Positions 1-8,656 of a stretch of DNA of 64,000 bases are shown here, one piece after another. The stretch's first letter is position 1. Every line of letters starts with the position of its first letter. Position numbers and translations under genes: made by a program. The stretch is from assembly GCA_016125005.1 (NCBI GenBank), contig WGMQ01000020.1, forward strand, positions 124,001 to 188,000. Reading direction: 5' to 3'. The notes under the pieces are model-generated. The model ran no database searches. It was not told the origin of the DNA and was given only the letters and a program-made list of their open reading frames with translations. The stretch comes from a bacterium. GTDB lineage: Bacteria > Sumerlaeota > Sumerlaeia > SLMS01.

Positions 1-852
1 GCCTATCGCGCATGGGCTCCGACGCGTGAGGTGACAATCGCGGCAGAGACCGCCTCGATGCGCTCCGCGGGCATCGACGTGACCGTGTTCGACGTCCCTC
101 CCGCCGCTGCCGCCGCTTCGGCCGCCGCGGGTATTCCCTCGGTGGCGATCACGAACTTCACCTGGGACTATATCTACGACGACTATCGCGCGGAGGACCC
201 GGTCTTCGCCGAGGCAGTCCGCCAATGCCGCGCGGACTATGCGCTGGCGGACTTGGCGCTGCAACTTCCGCTCGGACACACGTTCGATCAATTTCGCCGC
301 ACAGTGGCGGTTCCGCTGGTGGCTCGCCGGACGGCGGTCGACCGCGAGGCGATCCGCGCCGAGCTGGGTATCCACGACTCGCGACCGGTACTGGTGGTCG
401 CGCTGCGGGGAGCCGCGACGGGGCTCAGCGTCGATGGACGCGACGTCCAAGTGCTGAGCTTCGGCGAGCTGGACGGACCGGGTGTTCGTCGCCTCGAACC
501 CGCCTGGGACCAGCGCTTCAGCGAGGTGCTCGCCGCGGGCGACGTGGTGCTCTCCAAGCCCGGTTACGGCGTGTGCAGCGAGTGCATCGCGAACGGCAAG
601 CCGCTTCTGCATCTCCCCCGCACCGGTTTCCGGGAAGCGGACCTGCTGGTTCGCGGCATGGACGGAGCCGTCCCGCACGCACAGATTGATGCAGAGACCC
701 TTGCCGATGGCACCCGTTTGGCCCTCGTCTGTCGGGACCTGATGCAGTCGCCAGTTCCGCCATCTGCGGATGTTTCGGGGGCGGATGCCTGCGCGCGCAT
801 GATCCTCGAGGTAGCTGGGTTGGCGAACGGCGACCTTTACCGTCGCGGCTGA
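1..852 (+). CDS. Glycosyltransferase-like protein, 5' end cut by window edge
   Basis: The frame is open from base 1, so the GTG at 31 is probably an internal codon and the gene starts upstream of the window. The visible 283 residues resemble the N-terminal glycosyltransferase-like (GT-B) module of plant L-arabinokinase and related bacterial proteins. Two motifs support this: 'NFTWDYIYDDY' early on, and 'SKPGYGVCSECIANGKP' near the C-terminus, which matches the nucleotide-sugar-binding Gly-rich/Glu segment of that fold. The C-terminus ends naturally at 852 without the sugar-kinase domain of arabinokinase. I infer a GT28/MurG-like transferase or binding protein. The acceptor cannot be told. Confidence 0.6.
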   Translation, partial: AYRAWAPTREVTIAAETASMRSAGIDVTVFDVPPAAAAASAAAGIPSVAITNFTWDYIYDDYRAEDPVFAEAVRQCRADYALADLALQLPLGHTFDQFRRTVAVPLVARRTAVDREAIRAELGIHDSRPVLVVALRGAATGLSVDGRDVQVLSFGELDGPGVRRLEPAWDQRFSEVLAAGDVVLSKPGYGVCSECIANGKPLLHLPRTGFREADLLVRGMDGAVPHAQIDAETLADGTRLALVCRDLMQSPVPPSADVSGADACARMILEVAGLANGDLYRRG

Positions 853-927
853 GCAGTAGCCGACGAGGGATTTCATGACGGTCGATCATAACGTTGATCA
901 TCCCCAAGTGAGAAGGTGATGCCTTCC

Positions 928-2034
928 ATGCACGGTTTTCTCCACTACGCAAAGGTCCTCATCTCGTGCCCGACGGCGCCTTTCCGCGAGCATTGGGTGG
1001 CCGCGAAACTGGATCGATTGCTGGCGGAAATCCCCGGCTTGTCGGTCGCTGTGGATCGCTTCGGGAATCGGATCGTCCGCCTGAAGCGGGGCGAACCAGC
1101 GGGACCGTTGCCGGTCTTTGTCGCCCATCTGGATCACCCGGCGTTCCTCATCGGAGGCGCGGTCGACGGCGAGGCGGGCGAGTATCTCCACGAGGCTGTC
1201 TTTGAGGGGGGCGTCCAGCTTTCCTACTTCGCGGGGGCGCCGGTTCGACTCTATCGAGACGCCGAGGACGACGGGGTGCCGGGTGTCGTGGTGAGCGCCA
1301 CTGATGTCTCGCCTGAGACGGACAACCGAAGCGCTATCCTCCGCACCGAATCACCCGCCGAGGGCGCGGTGCTGGCCATGTGGGATGTGCCGATTTTTGA
1401 GGAGAAGGACGGGATGCTGCACGCGCGGGTCTGCGACGATCTGGTGGGGTGCGCGGCGATCCTGGCAGCGCTGGAGGAGTTGGCCCAGGACACGCAGCCG
1501 GTGGACGTGGCGGCGATTTTCTCGCTGGGGGAAGAAGCAGGATTCTGCGGGACGTTGTGTCTTCTTTCGGAGGAGACTCTGCATCCTCTGCTGGATCGCG
1601 ACGGCATCTTCATCTCGGTGGAAAACAGCCCGGAGCGCCCCGGTGCGGTCTGCGGCGAGGGCGCCATCATTCGCCTTGGGGATCGGTTGACGACGTTCGA
1701 TTCGGAAACGGCGGCACTTTTCCACCGCGTCGCCCGTCACCGCGACATCAACGCGAAGCGAGTGCTCATGGACGGCGGGGCCTGCGAGGCGACGGCGTTT
1801 GCGCAAAGTGGGCTGCGGGCGGCGGGGCTCTGTGTGCCGCTGCGGAACTATCACAACATGGATCGTCAGGCAGGCGCCATCGCGCCGGAGGCGGTCTCGA
1901 TCGCTGATGCAGAGGCGCTGACCGCTCTGATCCGGGACTTTGCGCTGCACCACGGCGACCCGGAGCTACCAACCGGCTCAATCGACCTCTCCCGGTTTCT
2001 GGAGAAGGGACTCATGCACCTGGGCGGAAATTGA
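928..2034 (+). CDS. M42/M28-like zinc aminopeptidase
   Basis: A cytosolic metallopeptidase of the di-zinc M20/M28/M42 clan. The ligand set is readable in order: His/Asp in 'AHLDHP', Asp in 'CDDLVG', the catalytic Glu pair in 'LGEEAG', an acidic ligand in 'SVENSP' and a late His in 'NYHNMD'. At about 368 residues it has the usual M42 length, and the insertion between the first two ligand motifs corresponds to the family's dodecamerisation domain. I chose ATG 928 because AGAAGG at 911-916 lies at a usable distance. GTG 916 and ATG 919 are in-frame alternatives with poorer spacing. A role in peptide turnover is inferred. Confidence 0.8.
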   Translation: MHGFLHYAKVLISCPTAPFREHWVAAKLDRLLAEIPGLSVAVDRFGNRIVRLKRGEPAGPLPVFVAHLDHPAFLIGGAVDGEAGEYLHEAVFEGGVQLSYFAGAPVRLYRDAEDDGVPGVVVSATDVSPETDNRSAILRTESPAEGAVLAMWDVPIFEEKDGMLHARVCDDLVGCAAILAALEELAQDTQPVDVAAIFSLGEEAGFCGTLCLLSEETLHPLLDRDGIFISVENSPERPGAVCGEGAIIRLGDRLTTFDSETAALFHRVARHRDINAKRVLMDGGACEATAFAQSGLRAAGLCVPLRNYHNMDRQAGAIAPEAVSIADAEALTALIRDFALHHGDPELPTGSIDLSRFLEKGLMHLGGN

Positions 2035-2126
2035 GCGCAAGAGTGCTTGCGGCGTAAGGAACGAACCATGCTTGTGGAGGGGCTTGTGCCCAAGACCATC
2101 GGAAAAACGCCACGGAGTCGATACGC

Positions 2127-2882
2127 ATGACCACCACTTCCCAGTTTCGCATGCCCCCATCCTATGCGTCAGAGTACGATGCGATGCTCGACTATATGAC
2201 GATGTTGCATGCCAAGCGCCCCCGTCCCATTTCGGGCTTCTGGCCCCGCGTGGGCGCCGGTTGGCAGCCGGGGGGACTCATGGTGGTAGCGCGCACCGTT
2301 GCCGGTTGGGGTGAGGGTTTCGACATGGAGGCGCTGACCGACGCGGGTCTCCGCCAGTCGATCATTACCAGCCGCCGCGCTGACGGCGAACCGGAGGGCT
2401 CCAACCCAACCGCGATCCTGACTGCGGGAGCCACCCATCCCGCCGCTAATCTTTCCGATCCCTTCTGGGAACTGGTGCGCCGCATCCACGCCCGCTTTGC
2501 GCCCCAGTCCGCCGGCGCCGACTGGACCAGCTCCATTGCTTGGACGGCCCTGGCAAAGCTGGGCTTTGCCGATGGCGGCAATCCCACCGAGGCGCTCTGG
2601 TATCAGCAGCAGGACCGCTGCCGGAACCTGTTCCGCATCGAATTGGAAACGCTCAGGCCGGGCATGGTCCTGATCCTGGCCGATGACAAATCGGTCCGCG
2701 ATTTCCGTCTGGCAGAAGACGTGGAATGGTCGCTCCTGGACGTGCAGGAGAACATCCAATTCATCGGCGAGAGCGATCACCAGAACTGGTTCATGATCCA
2801 GCGCTGGGTCGGCCAGGACATGAACAAGATGGTCGAAAAGGTGTTCAAGCTGCTGGCCGGGGACGATGACGACGACGATTGA
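2127..2882 (+). CDS. Unknown protein with poly-aspartate C-terminus
   Basis: 251 residues, not firmly recognised. It begins with a Tyr/Met-rich stretch, has a central hydrophobic strand ('GGLMVVARTVAGWG') and a later segment 'WTSSIAWTALAKLGF ... GMVLILAD'. The layout of a Gly-containing first strand, a Trp-Ser/Ala-Asn-like segment and a late 'RPGMVLIL' strand faintly recalls uracil-DNA-glycosylase-fold proteins. I would not rely on that without a profile search. The protein ends in a run of six Asp after 'LLAG'. No signal peptide or membrane span is visible. It converges on the metal-transporter operon, with 9 bp between stop codons. Confidence 0.6.
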   Translation: MTTTSQFRMPPSYASEYDAMLDYMTMLHAKRPRPISGFWPRVGAGWQPGGLMVVARTVAGWGEGFDMEALTDAGLRQSIITSRRADGEPEGSNPTAILTAGATHPAANLSDPFWELVRRIHARFAPQSAGADWTSSIAWTALAKLGFADGGNPTEALWYQQQDRCRNLFRIELETLRPGMVLILADDKSVRDFRLAEDVEWSLLDVQENIQFIGESDHQNWFMIQRWVGQDMNKMVEKVFKLLAGDDDDDD

Positions 2883-2891
2883 TCGCTCGTC

Positions 2892-4190
2892 CTATTCGGG
2901 AATCTCCCGATCGTGCGGATCCCGCTGGCTGTGACCGGCCTTGCGTTCGAGTTCCGCCTCGATCGCCCCCTGAGTAAAATAGCCCAGCCTTGATGCGGAG
3001 GGGTGGACCTTCTCCGGCGCCATGCCTGCCTTTTCGGCGAGGTAGCTCTCCCAGAGTCGGTGCGTGCGAATGTGGCGACGGGCGCACAGCTCGCCGTGCG
3101 GCGTGAGACGCCAGCGCCCGGCGGCGGTCTGGACCTCTCCGCGCAGACGCATCACGAAGAGCGCCGGGTCGCGCCAGAAACCGGCCTCGGCCATGCTGCG
3201 AAGCTGCGAGCGTTCCAGGCCCAATTCCATGCCGCCCCGTTCCAGCGCGCGATAGAACTGGCCCAACAGGTCGATGCGCGCGAACCGCAGGGATAGCAGC
3301 AATCTCCCGGCGACCTGCGCCAGCAGCCCGTTCCGCGGCGAGAGCAGGAATACGGTCAGGAAGATCAGCCCCGCCACCGTCGCCATGCCGCCCGCGGTCG
3401 ATGTGGAATCGAGTCCGAGCTGAAGTGGCACCCAAACCGCCGCGGCATGTCCGCCCCACGCGGACGCGATGCCGACAATCAGGCTGACGGCAATCATCGC
3501 CGACAGGCGTCGCGTCAGCAGGAACGCGCAGGCGGGCGGCACGATCAGCATGGCAATCACCAGGATGCTGCCAACGCTCTCGAAAGCCGCCACACACGTT
3601 GCCGCGACCAACGACATCAGCAGGTAGTGCATGAGCCCCGAATTGACTCCGAGCGACCGCGCGAAGGTCGCGTCGAAGGCCGTGAGCTTGAACTCCTTGT
3701 AGAAGAGCACCACGATGATCGCGTTGACGAGGAGCATGATGCCGTTGGTCAGCGCGGCGATGGGGATGTCGTGACCAAGGATCGTGCGCACATCGATGGG
3801 GGTCAGCTCGATGGCGCCGTAAAGCACGCAACTCGGATCGAGGTCCACCTTGTCCGCCGCCTGCACGATGAGGAGCAGACCCAGCGCGAAAAGCGTGGTG
3901 AAGACGACGCCCATGACGGAGCCTTCGTCGAGGCTCCCGTAGCGCGAAATCGCCTGCACCAGAAAGGCGGTCAGCAGGCCGATCAGGATTGCGCCGATGA
4001 ACATCGGAAGCACGTCGCGCGAGCCGGTCAGCAGGAACGCTGCGACCAGCCCGGGAAGCACCGTGTGGCTGATGGCATCGCCCATCATGCTCATACGGCG
4101 AAGCATCAGAAAGTTGCCGAGGAGCGCGCAGCTCATGGCGACCAGCGAGCCGGTGATGGCAATCCAGGTGTCGAAGATCGTCCAGGTCAC
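2892..4190 (-). CDS. Metal ABC transporter permease fused to DtxR-like domain (second permease)
   Basis: A Zn/Mn/Fe-type ABC-3 permease (ZnuB/MntB/TroCD family). The first ~280 residues are transmembrane helices with family signatures ('LGNFLMLRRMSMMGDAISH', 'GSILVIAMLIVPPA'). The last ~130 residues are a soluble winged-helix/dimerisation module like DtxR/MntR ('RTHRLWESYL'). The GTG start at 4190 overlaps the stop of the upstream permease in a GTGA junction, which fixes the start and suggests translational coupling. Long ORF extension upstream of this start is an out-of-frame shadow. The C-terminal module keeps the His and Glu of the H-x3-E ligand pair but has 'RLGY' where the paralogue has 'LIEH', so its second metal site looks impaired. 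Confidence 0.88.
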   Translation of the reverse strand: MTWTIFDTWIAITGSLVAMSCALLGNFLMLRRMSMMGDAISHTVLPGLVAAFLLTGSRDVLPMFIGAILIGLLTAFLVQAISRYGSLDEGSVMGVVFTTLFALGLLLIVQAADKVDLDPSCVLYGAIELTPIDVRTILGHDIPIAALTNGIMLLVNAIIVVLFYKEFKLTAFDATFARSLGVNSGLMHYLLMSLVAATCVAAFESVGSILVIAMLIVPPACAFLLTRRLSAMIAVSLIVGIASAWGGHAAAVWVPLQLGLDSTSTAGGMATVAGLIFLTVFLLSPRNGLLAQVAGRLLLSLRFARIDLLGQFYRALERGGMELGLERSQLRSMAEAGFWRDPALFVMRLRGEVQTAAGRWRLTPHGELCARRHIRTHRLWESYLAEKAGMAPEKVHPSASRLGYFTQGAIEAELERKAGHSQRDPHDREIPE

Positions 4191-5515
4191 GTGGGCACCA
4201 CCTTGTGGGGGGAAGCGGGGACCGGCACCTGACTGCCGTTGGCGGAAAGCTCTGCCTCGAGTTCGGCCACCAAATCCTCGTCGAGGACGTGCTCGATCAG
4301 GTCGGCGCCCCGGTCGACACGGGACGGCGCGGTGTCGGCGTGGCGAATCAGGAACAGTTCCCAGAGGCGATGGTTGCGCACATGGCGGGCGGCGTTTCGC
4401 TCGCCGCGATTTGTTAGTCGAAGCCCTGCAGGTGTGTCCGTCAGGAAGTCCTCGCGCACGGCGCGGCGCACGAGCCGGTCGAGCGATTTGCCGCTCCAGG
4501 AGCGAACTTGCATCAGGCGCTCCTTGCCGACGGCTCCTTCGCCGATGCGACCGGGTCCCGCTTCCTTCTCGGCAAGCTCCCAAACCGCGCGAAGCAGGTG
4601 CTGCATTCCGACCTCGCGCTCAAGTCGCCAACGACGAATGAGGCGCCAGAGCACGCCGCGCTCGCTCCCCACAAAGAAGCTCAACAGGAAGAGCGACGCG
4701 GCCACGAGCACGATGATGGCGCCGGCGGGCAGGTTCGCGGCGAGGGCACTCAGCGCCGAGCCGAAGAGGCCACTCGCGGCGCCGATTCCTGCCGACAGCA
4801 CCAGCATCCGATTCAGTCGATGGGTCCAGCAACGGGCCGCCGCGGGTGGAATCACCAGGAGCGCGACCACGAGAATCAGGCCCACGGACTGGAGCCCGAT
4901 CACCGTGGCGGCCACGATCAGACCCATCAGCACCACGTCGAGCGCGAGCACGGGGAGCCCCTGCGAGGCGGCAAAATCCTGGTCGAAGCAGAGGAGCTTC
5001 AACTCCTTGTAGAACACGGCCACGACCGCCACGATCGTGAGGGCCACGCCGCCGATCAGCACGGCATCGATCATCAGCATCGAGGCAGTCTTGCCGTAGA
5101 TAAAGGAACTCAGGCCCGCCGCGTTGACCCCTTCCAGGCGGCTCGCGATGCTGAGGAGACACACGCCGAAACCGAAGAAAACACTCAGGACGATGCCGAG
5201 CGCCGTGTCGTCCTTCAGCCGCGACCAACGACGAATCAGCACCACGGTCAGCATCCCAAGGGTTCCGAAGACAGCGGCGCCGCCCAGCAACCACGGGAGC
5301 GACCGCGGGTTGCCTCCTGTGAGCGCCAGAAGGATAAAGGTCAGCACCACGCCCGGGAGCGTGGCGTGCGCCACCGCGTCCCCGAGCAGCGCCCGCTTGC
5401 GCAGCATGAGGAACGTACCCGCCAGGCCCGCGGCCCCGCCCAGCATGGCGGTGCCTATCACCACGAGTCGCGTGTTGTAGTCCTGAAGCAGGAGGACGCG
5501 CAGAGCCTCGTTCAT
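4187..5515 (-). CDS. Metal ABC transporter permease fused to DtxR-like domain (first permease)
   Basis: 442 residues. The N-terminal ~290 form the ABC-3 metal permease bundle ('GTFLMLRKRALLGDAVAH', 'GLILVVALLVIPPA'). The C-terminal ~150 resemble a DtxR/MntR-type metalloregulator without its own promoter: a winged-helix part ending '...RLTNRGERNAA', then 'RNHRLWELFL' and 'LIEHVLDEDLV', where DtxR has its ancillary metal ligands His, Glu and His. ATG 5515 overlaps the stop of the ATPase gene by 4 bp (ATGA). It forms one operon with the ATPase, binding protein and second permease. The fused sensor could gate transport by cytosolic metal or bind DNA near the membrane; both ideas are inference. 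Confidence 0.88.
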   Translation of the reverse strand: MNEALRVLLLQDYNTRLVVIGTAMLGGAAGLAGTFLMLRKRALLGDAVAHATLPGVVLTFILLALTGGNPRSLPWLLGGAAVFGTLGMLTVVLIRRWSRLKDDTALGIVLSVFFGFGVCLLSIASRLEGVNAAGLSSFIYGKTASMLMIDAVLIGGVALTIVAVVAVFYKELKLLCFDQDFAASQGLPVLALDVVLMGLIVAATVIGLQSVGLILVVALLVIPPAAARCWTHRLNRMLVLSAGIGAASGLFGSALSALAANLPAGAIIVLVAASLFLLSFFVGSERGVLWRLIRRWRLEREVGMQHLLRAVWELAEKEAGPGRIGEGAVGKERLMQVRSWSGKSLDRLVRRAVREDFLTDTPAGLRLTNRGERNAARHVRNHRLWELFLIRHADTAPSRVDRGADLIEHVLDEDLVAELEAELSANGSQVPVPASPHKVVPT

Positions 5516-6276
5516 CGTCTCGACGCCATCGCCTCAACCGCATCCGACAACAGTGTCAGGCGTCCGCCGTAGGTGCGCTGGAGATTCTCGTCGTTGAAGA
5601 CCTCCCCCACCGGACCCGCCGCGATGATGCGCATGTTCAGCAGTGCCACTCGGTCGAAGTAGCTCCGCACGGTGTGCAAGTCGTGGTGGACGACAATGAC
5701 GGTGCGGCCGGCCTCGCGCAGTTCCTTGAGGATCGCCACGATGGCCTGCTCGGTCTTGACGTCGACGCCGGCGAAGGGCTCGTCCATCAGATAGAGTTCC
5801 GCGTCCTGGGCCAGGGCGCGCGCCAGGAAGACGCGCTGCTGCTGGCCGCCGGAGAGCTGGCTGATCTGGCGATGGGCATAGCTATCCATGCCGACCTTGG
5901 CGAGGGCCTCCGTGGCCGTGGCACGTTGGCGCGCACCAACGCGGCGAAACCAGCCAACCTGACGATACAGCCCCATCGTCACCACATCCAGCGCCGTCAC
6001 GGGAAAGTCCCAATCCACCGATTCGCGCTGCGGCACATAGGCCACGCGATGGCGCGCCGAGGCGAGCGGCTGGCCGAAGAACTCAACCCGACCCGAGGTG
6101 CGTGGAATCAACTCCAGCACGGCCTTGATGAGCGTGCTCTTGCCAGCGCCGTTGGGTCCGATGACCGCGGTCAACGTCCCGCCGGGAATCTCGAGGTCGA
6201 TGTCCCACAACACCGGACGACGCTGGTAGGCAACCGTCAGGTCCGTGACGCGCAGCGGAAGCGGGGACTCGCTCAA
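5512..6276 (-). CDS. Metal ABC transporter ATP-binding protein
   Basis: A 254-residue ABC ATPase that powers the adjoining metal permeases at the inner membrane. All nucleotide-binding motifs are intact: Walker A 'GPNGAGKST', Q-loop 'YVPQRESVDWDFP' (the Asp-Trp-Asp-Phe-Pro following it is typical of Zn/Mn importers), signature 'LSGGQQQR', Walker B 'LYLMDEP' and switch His in 'VIVVHHD'. The start is TTG 6276, overlapping the stop of the binding-protein gene (TTGA), the third 4-bp junction in this operon. Earlier in-frame codons lie inside the upstream gene and are shadows. Confidence 0.93.
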   Translation of the reverse strand: MSESPLPLRVTDLTVAYQRRPVLWDIDLEIPGGTLTAVIGPNGAGKSTLIKAVLELIPRTSGRVEFFGQPLASARHRVAYVPQRESVDWDFPVTALDVVTMGLYRQVGWFRRVGARQRATATEALAKVGMDSYAHRQISQLSGGQQQRVFLARALAQDAELYLMDEPFAGVDVKTEQAIVAILKELREAGRTVIVVHHDLHTVRSYFDRVALLNMRIIAAGPVGEVFNDENLQRTYGGRLTLLSDAVEAMASRR

Positions 6277-7250
6277 AGCCCGCCTCCGACGACCGTGGCG
6301 CGTGCGCGGAACCCGCCCTCGGGAGCCTTGCCGCCGAGCGCCCGGGTGATGGTCGTCACGTTGTGATCGATCATCCCCATGTAGGTCCCCTCCCACGTCC
6401 CCGAGACCCCCATCGCGTCGGAGAAAAGCTCGCCGCCGATGGCCAGTTCCGCGCCGCGGGCCTTCGCCCCTTCCTGAAGCGCGCGGACGTTCTTTTCCGA
6501 GACGCTGCTCTCGACGAAGACTGCCTTCACCTTTCGGGCGACGACCGTGTCGATCAGATCGTTGAGATCCCGCAGGCCCGCTTCCGATTCGGTGGAGATG
6601 CCCTGAATGCCGCGAACCTCCACACCGTAGGAGCGGCCGAAATAGGCGAAGGCATCGTGAGCTGTGACCAGCAGGCGGCTTTCCTCGGGAATCGTGGCAA
6701 TGACCTCGTGCGCATACTCGTCTAGTTCGGCGAGCTTCGCCTGGTAGGCGGTGGTTCGAGCCGCGTAGTCGGCGGCATGGGCCTTGTCCTGCGCGGCCAG
6801 CTCCTCGCCGATCACGCCCGCCACCATACTCCACGCCTTGACGTCCATCCAAACGTGCGGGTCCGGATGCTCGCCGCCGTTCGGGTGCATGACGAAGGAA
6901 GGATCAAGGCGATCCGCCACGCCGTGCACCGGCTTGCGCGCGGAGAAACGCTTCAGCACGTCACCCATGCGCCCCTCAAGGTGGAGGCCGCTGTACAGCA
7001 CCAGGTCAGCCCCAAGCAACTTCGCCAGGTCGTCGCGGGTGGGCGTATAGAGGTGCGGGTCCACGCCCGGTCCCATGAGCTGCACCACATCAACGGTCGG
7101 ACCGCCGATTTCCCGGGCGACATCCGCCACCATCGCCGTGGTCGCCACCACCTTCAGCTTCTTTCCCTCCGCCGAGGCAGCGCCAAGCATGCAGCAGCAG
7201 AGCAGGACCAGCAGCGAGGGGAGGAATGAGCGAAGGCGTGTGTGAAGCAT
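6273..7250 (-). CDS. Metal ABC transporter substrate-binding protein (ZnuA/MntA-like)
   Basis: A 325-residue periplasmic solute-binding protein of cluster A-I. It has a signal peptide of about 27 residues (basic start, then 'SLLVLLCCCMLGAASA'). The metal ligands are recognisable: His in 'GVDPHLYTP', His in 'EHPDPHVWMD', the Glu/His region around 'LLVTAHDAFAYFG', and the C-lobe 'FVESSVSE' and 'GELFSDAMG'. There is no long His-rich loop of the kind seen in many ZnuA proteins, and the 'ELFSDAMG' style is closer to Mn/Fe binders (MntA/TroA). Metal choice is therefore open between Mn and Zn. ATG 7250 is preceded by an AGGAA-type ribosome site. First gene of the operon. Confidence 0.92.
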   Translation of the reverse strand: MLHTRLRSFLPSLLVLLCCCMLGAASAEGKKLKVVATTAMVADVAREIGGPTVDVVQLMGPGVDPHLYTPTRDDLAKLLGADLVLYSGLHLEGRMGDVLKRFSARKPVHGVADRLDPSFVMHPNGGEHPDPHVWMDVKAWSMVAGVIGEELAAQDKAHAADYAARTTAYQAKLAELDEYAHEVIATIPEESRLLVTAHDAFAYFGRSYGVEVRGIQGISTESEAGLRDLNDLIDTVVARKVKAVFVESSVSEKNVRALQEGAKARGAELAIGGELFSDAMGVSGTWEGTYMGMIDHNVTTITRALGGKAPEGGFRARATVVGGGL

Positions 7251-7304
7251 GGAGGTTCCTTTGAGTGCCAATATTCTTCGTGGGAATGAGTACGCGAGGG
7301 ATTT

Positions 7305-7337
7305 GTAGCCAGGCAAGCCATTTTTAGCACTGGCTAC
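7305..7337 (-). promoter_or_regulatory. Inverted repeat upstream of metal transporter operon
   Basis: GTAGCCAG (7305-7312) and CTGGCTAC (7330-7337) form perfect 8-bp arms around 17 bp. They lie 55-87 bp upstream of the binding-protein ATG and about 75 bp upstream of the divergent export gene. The position suits a metalloregulator operator or an untranslated-leader hairpin. It does not match a consensus I can name. Confidence 0.35.
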
Positions 7338-7412
7338 TAATCCGCGATTTCTCTTCCCGACGGTACCGCGGGCAGGTATGCAATCGAACAAGCAAAACCG
7401 TCCGGAGACCCC

Positions 7413-8528
7413 ATGCGCTTCCCAATCCTGTTCCTGATCCTTGCCACAGTCCTCACGATCGGCGGTTGCAGCCACGGTCGCAGCCCGAGCAGCAAGTTCG
7501 TCCCGCTCCCCGTCGACCAGGAGACCATCGCGGCCCGCGAGGCCGTCGAGAAGATGATGACCAGCGAGGATCTCAAGCTGTCGCGGCCGCGCGAGTATTA
7601 CATCGGCCCGGGCGACGTGCTGGGCATCACGCTGGTGGGACGCCCTGATATCCTCGGCGCGGGACGCGACGGCACCGAGCGCCTCATGATCACCGTCACG
7701 GAGAATCCGATCATCACCCTGCCGCTCATCGGCGCCATTACCGTGCACGGCAAGACGTCGATCCAGCTCGAGGAGCAGCTCAAGATCGCGTATGCGCAGT
7801 TCATCTCGAATCCGGTTCCGGTGGTGGTGATCGAGAAGTACTACTACAATCAGGTGACCGTGCTCGGCTCGGTGCGCAGCCCCGGCGCCTATCCGCTCAA
7901 CTTCGGTGACACCGTCGTGGATTCGATCTTCAAGGCTGGCGGGCTCACCTTCGGTCGTGAGACCGGTGGTCTGCCGCCCGCCCGGTTCCTGAAGGTCTAC
8001 CGCGAAAAGGTGAACAACCGGGAACGCAACGAGATGACTCCCGATGAGTACCTGGCCAAGATCAAGGAAGGTGAGAAGATCCTTCCGCGCGAGGAGATCA
8101 TCATCCCGATTGAGGAGTTCATCCTGAATGGTGACCTGCAATACAACCTGCCGCTGCATCCCAACGATATCGTCTTCGTCCCGGCGGCTGGCACGGTGAT
8201 CGTCCACGGACGCATTCGCAATCCGGGTGTGGTGTTCCTCGGCCCGAGCGTGCGTACCCTGCTTCAGGTGGTGACGGAACGCGGGCGCCTGCGTTACAGC
8301 GGTGGCTCGGTGGTGGAAGTGGTGCGGAGCTATCCCGACGGTCGCCAAGAATCGTTCTTCCACAACGTGCGGCGCATCCAGCTCCGCAAGGACGAGGATT
8401 TCTACCTCCAGGACGGCGACCAGGTCTTCGTCTATACGATCCCGGGACGCGACTTCCTGGAGTTCCTCGGCAACATCTTCCGGGCATCAGCAAACACAGG
8501 CCTGAATGCGACCTATGCACCGATCTAA
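7413..8528 (+). CDS. Polysaccharide export lipoprotein (OPX/Wza-type, SLBB domains)
   Basis: 371 residues with a lipoprotein signal: hydrophobic stretch, then lipobox 'TIGGC' with Cys at about residue 19. A Poly_export domain follows ('YYIGPGDVLGITLVG'), then 'ITLPLIGAITVHG' and two SLBB-type beta-grasp repeats ('VTVLGSVRSPGAYPL' and 'VIVHGRIRNPGVVFLG'), the order seen in Wza/KpsD outer-membrane export proteins. It should form or line the outer-membrane channel for a capsule or exopolysaccharide. No Wzc kinase or Wzx/Wzy genes lie beside it. A GGAG site precedes ATG 7413. One GTCTATAC octamer (8430-8437) lies near the end. Confidence 0.9.
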   Translation: MRFPILFLILATVLTIGGCSHGRSPSSKFVPLPVDQETIAAREAVEKMMTSEDLKLSRPREYYIGPGDVLGITLVGRPDILGAGRDGTERLMITVTENPIITLPLIGAITVHGKTSIQLEEQLKIAYAQFISNPVPVVVIEKYYYNQVTVLGSVRSPGAYPLNFGDTVVDSIFKAGGLTFGRETGGLPPARFLKVYREKVNNRERNEMTPDEYLAKIKEGEKILPREEIIIPIEEFILNGDLQYNLPLHPNDIVFVPAAGTVIVHGRIRNPGVVFLGPSVRTLLQVVTERGRLRYSGGSVVEVVRSYPDGRQESFFHNVRRIQLRKDEDFYLQDGDQVFVYTIPGRDFLEFLGNIFRASANTGLNATYAPI

Positions 8529-8656
8529 CCGCCTCCTCCGAGCCGGGTTTCAGAAAAGCCAAGAATCAGATTGGCCAGCCCGGTGACGTGAGGTTGTGTT
8601 GACGCTCCAAAACGGCTAAAGAAGTGCCGATTCGTTGGGAAAGAGGTGCAAAAAGA

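Noticed and set aside
7251-8363. Upstream in-frame extension of the metal-binding protein gene
   Set aside because: It runs antisense through the export gene; the signal peptide and ribosome site place the start at 7250.
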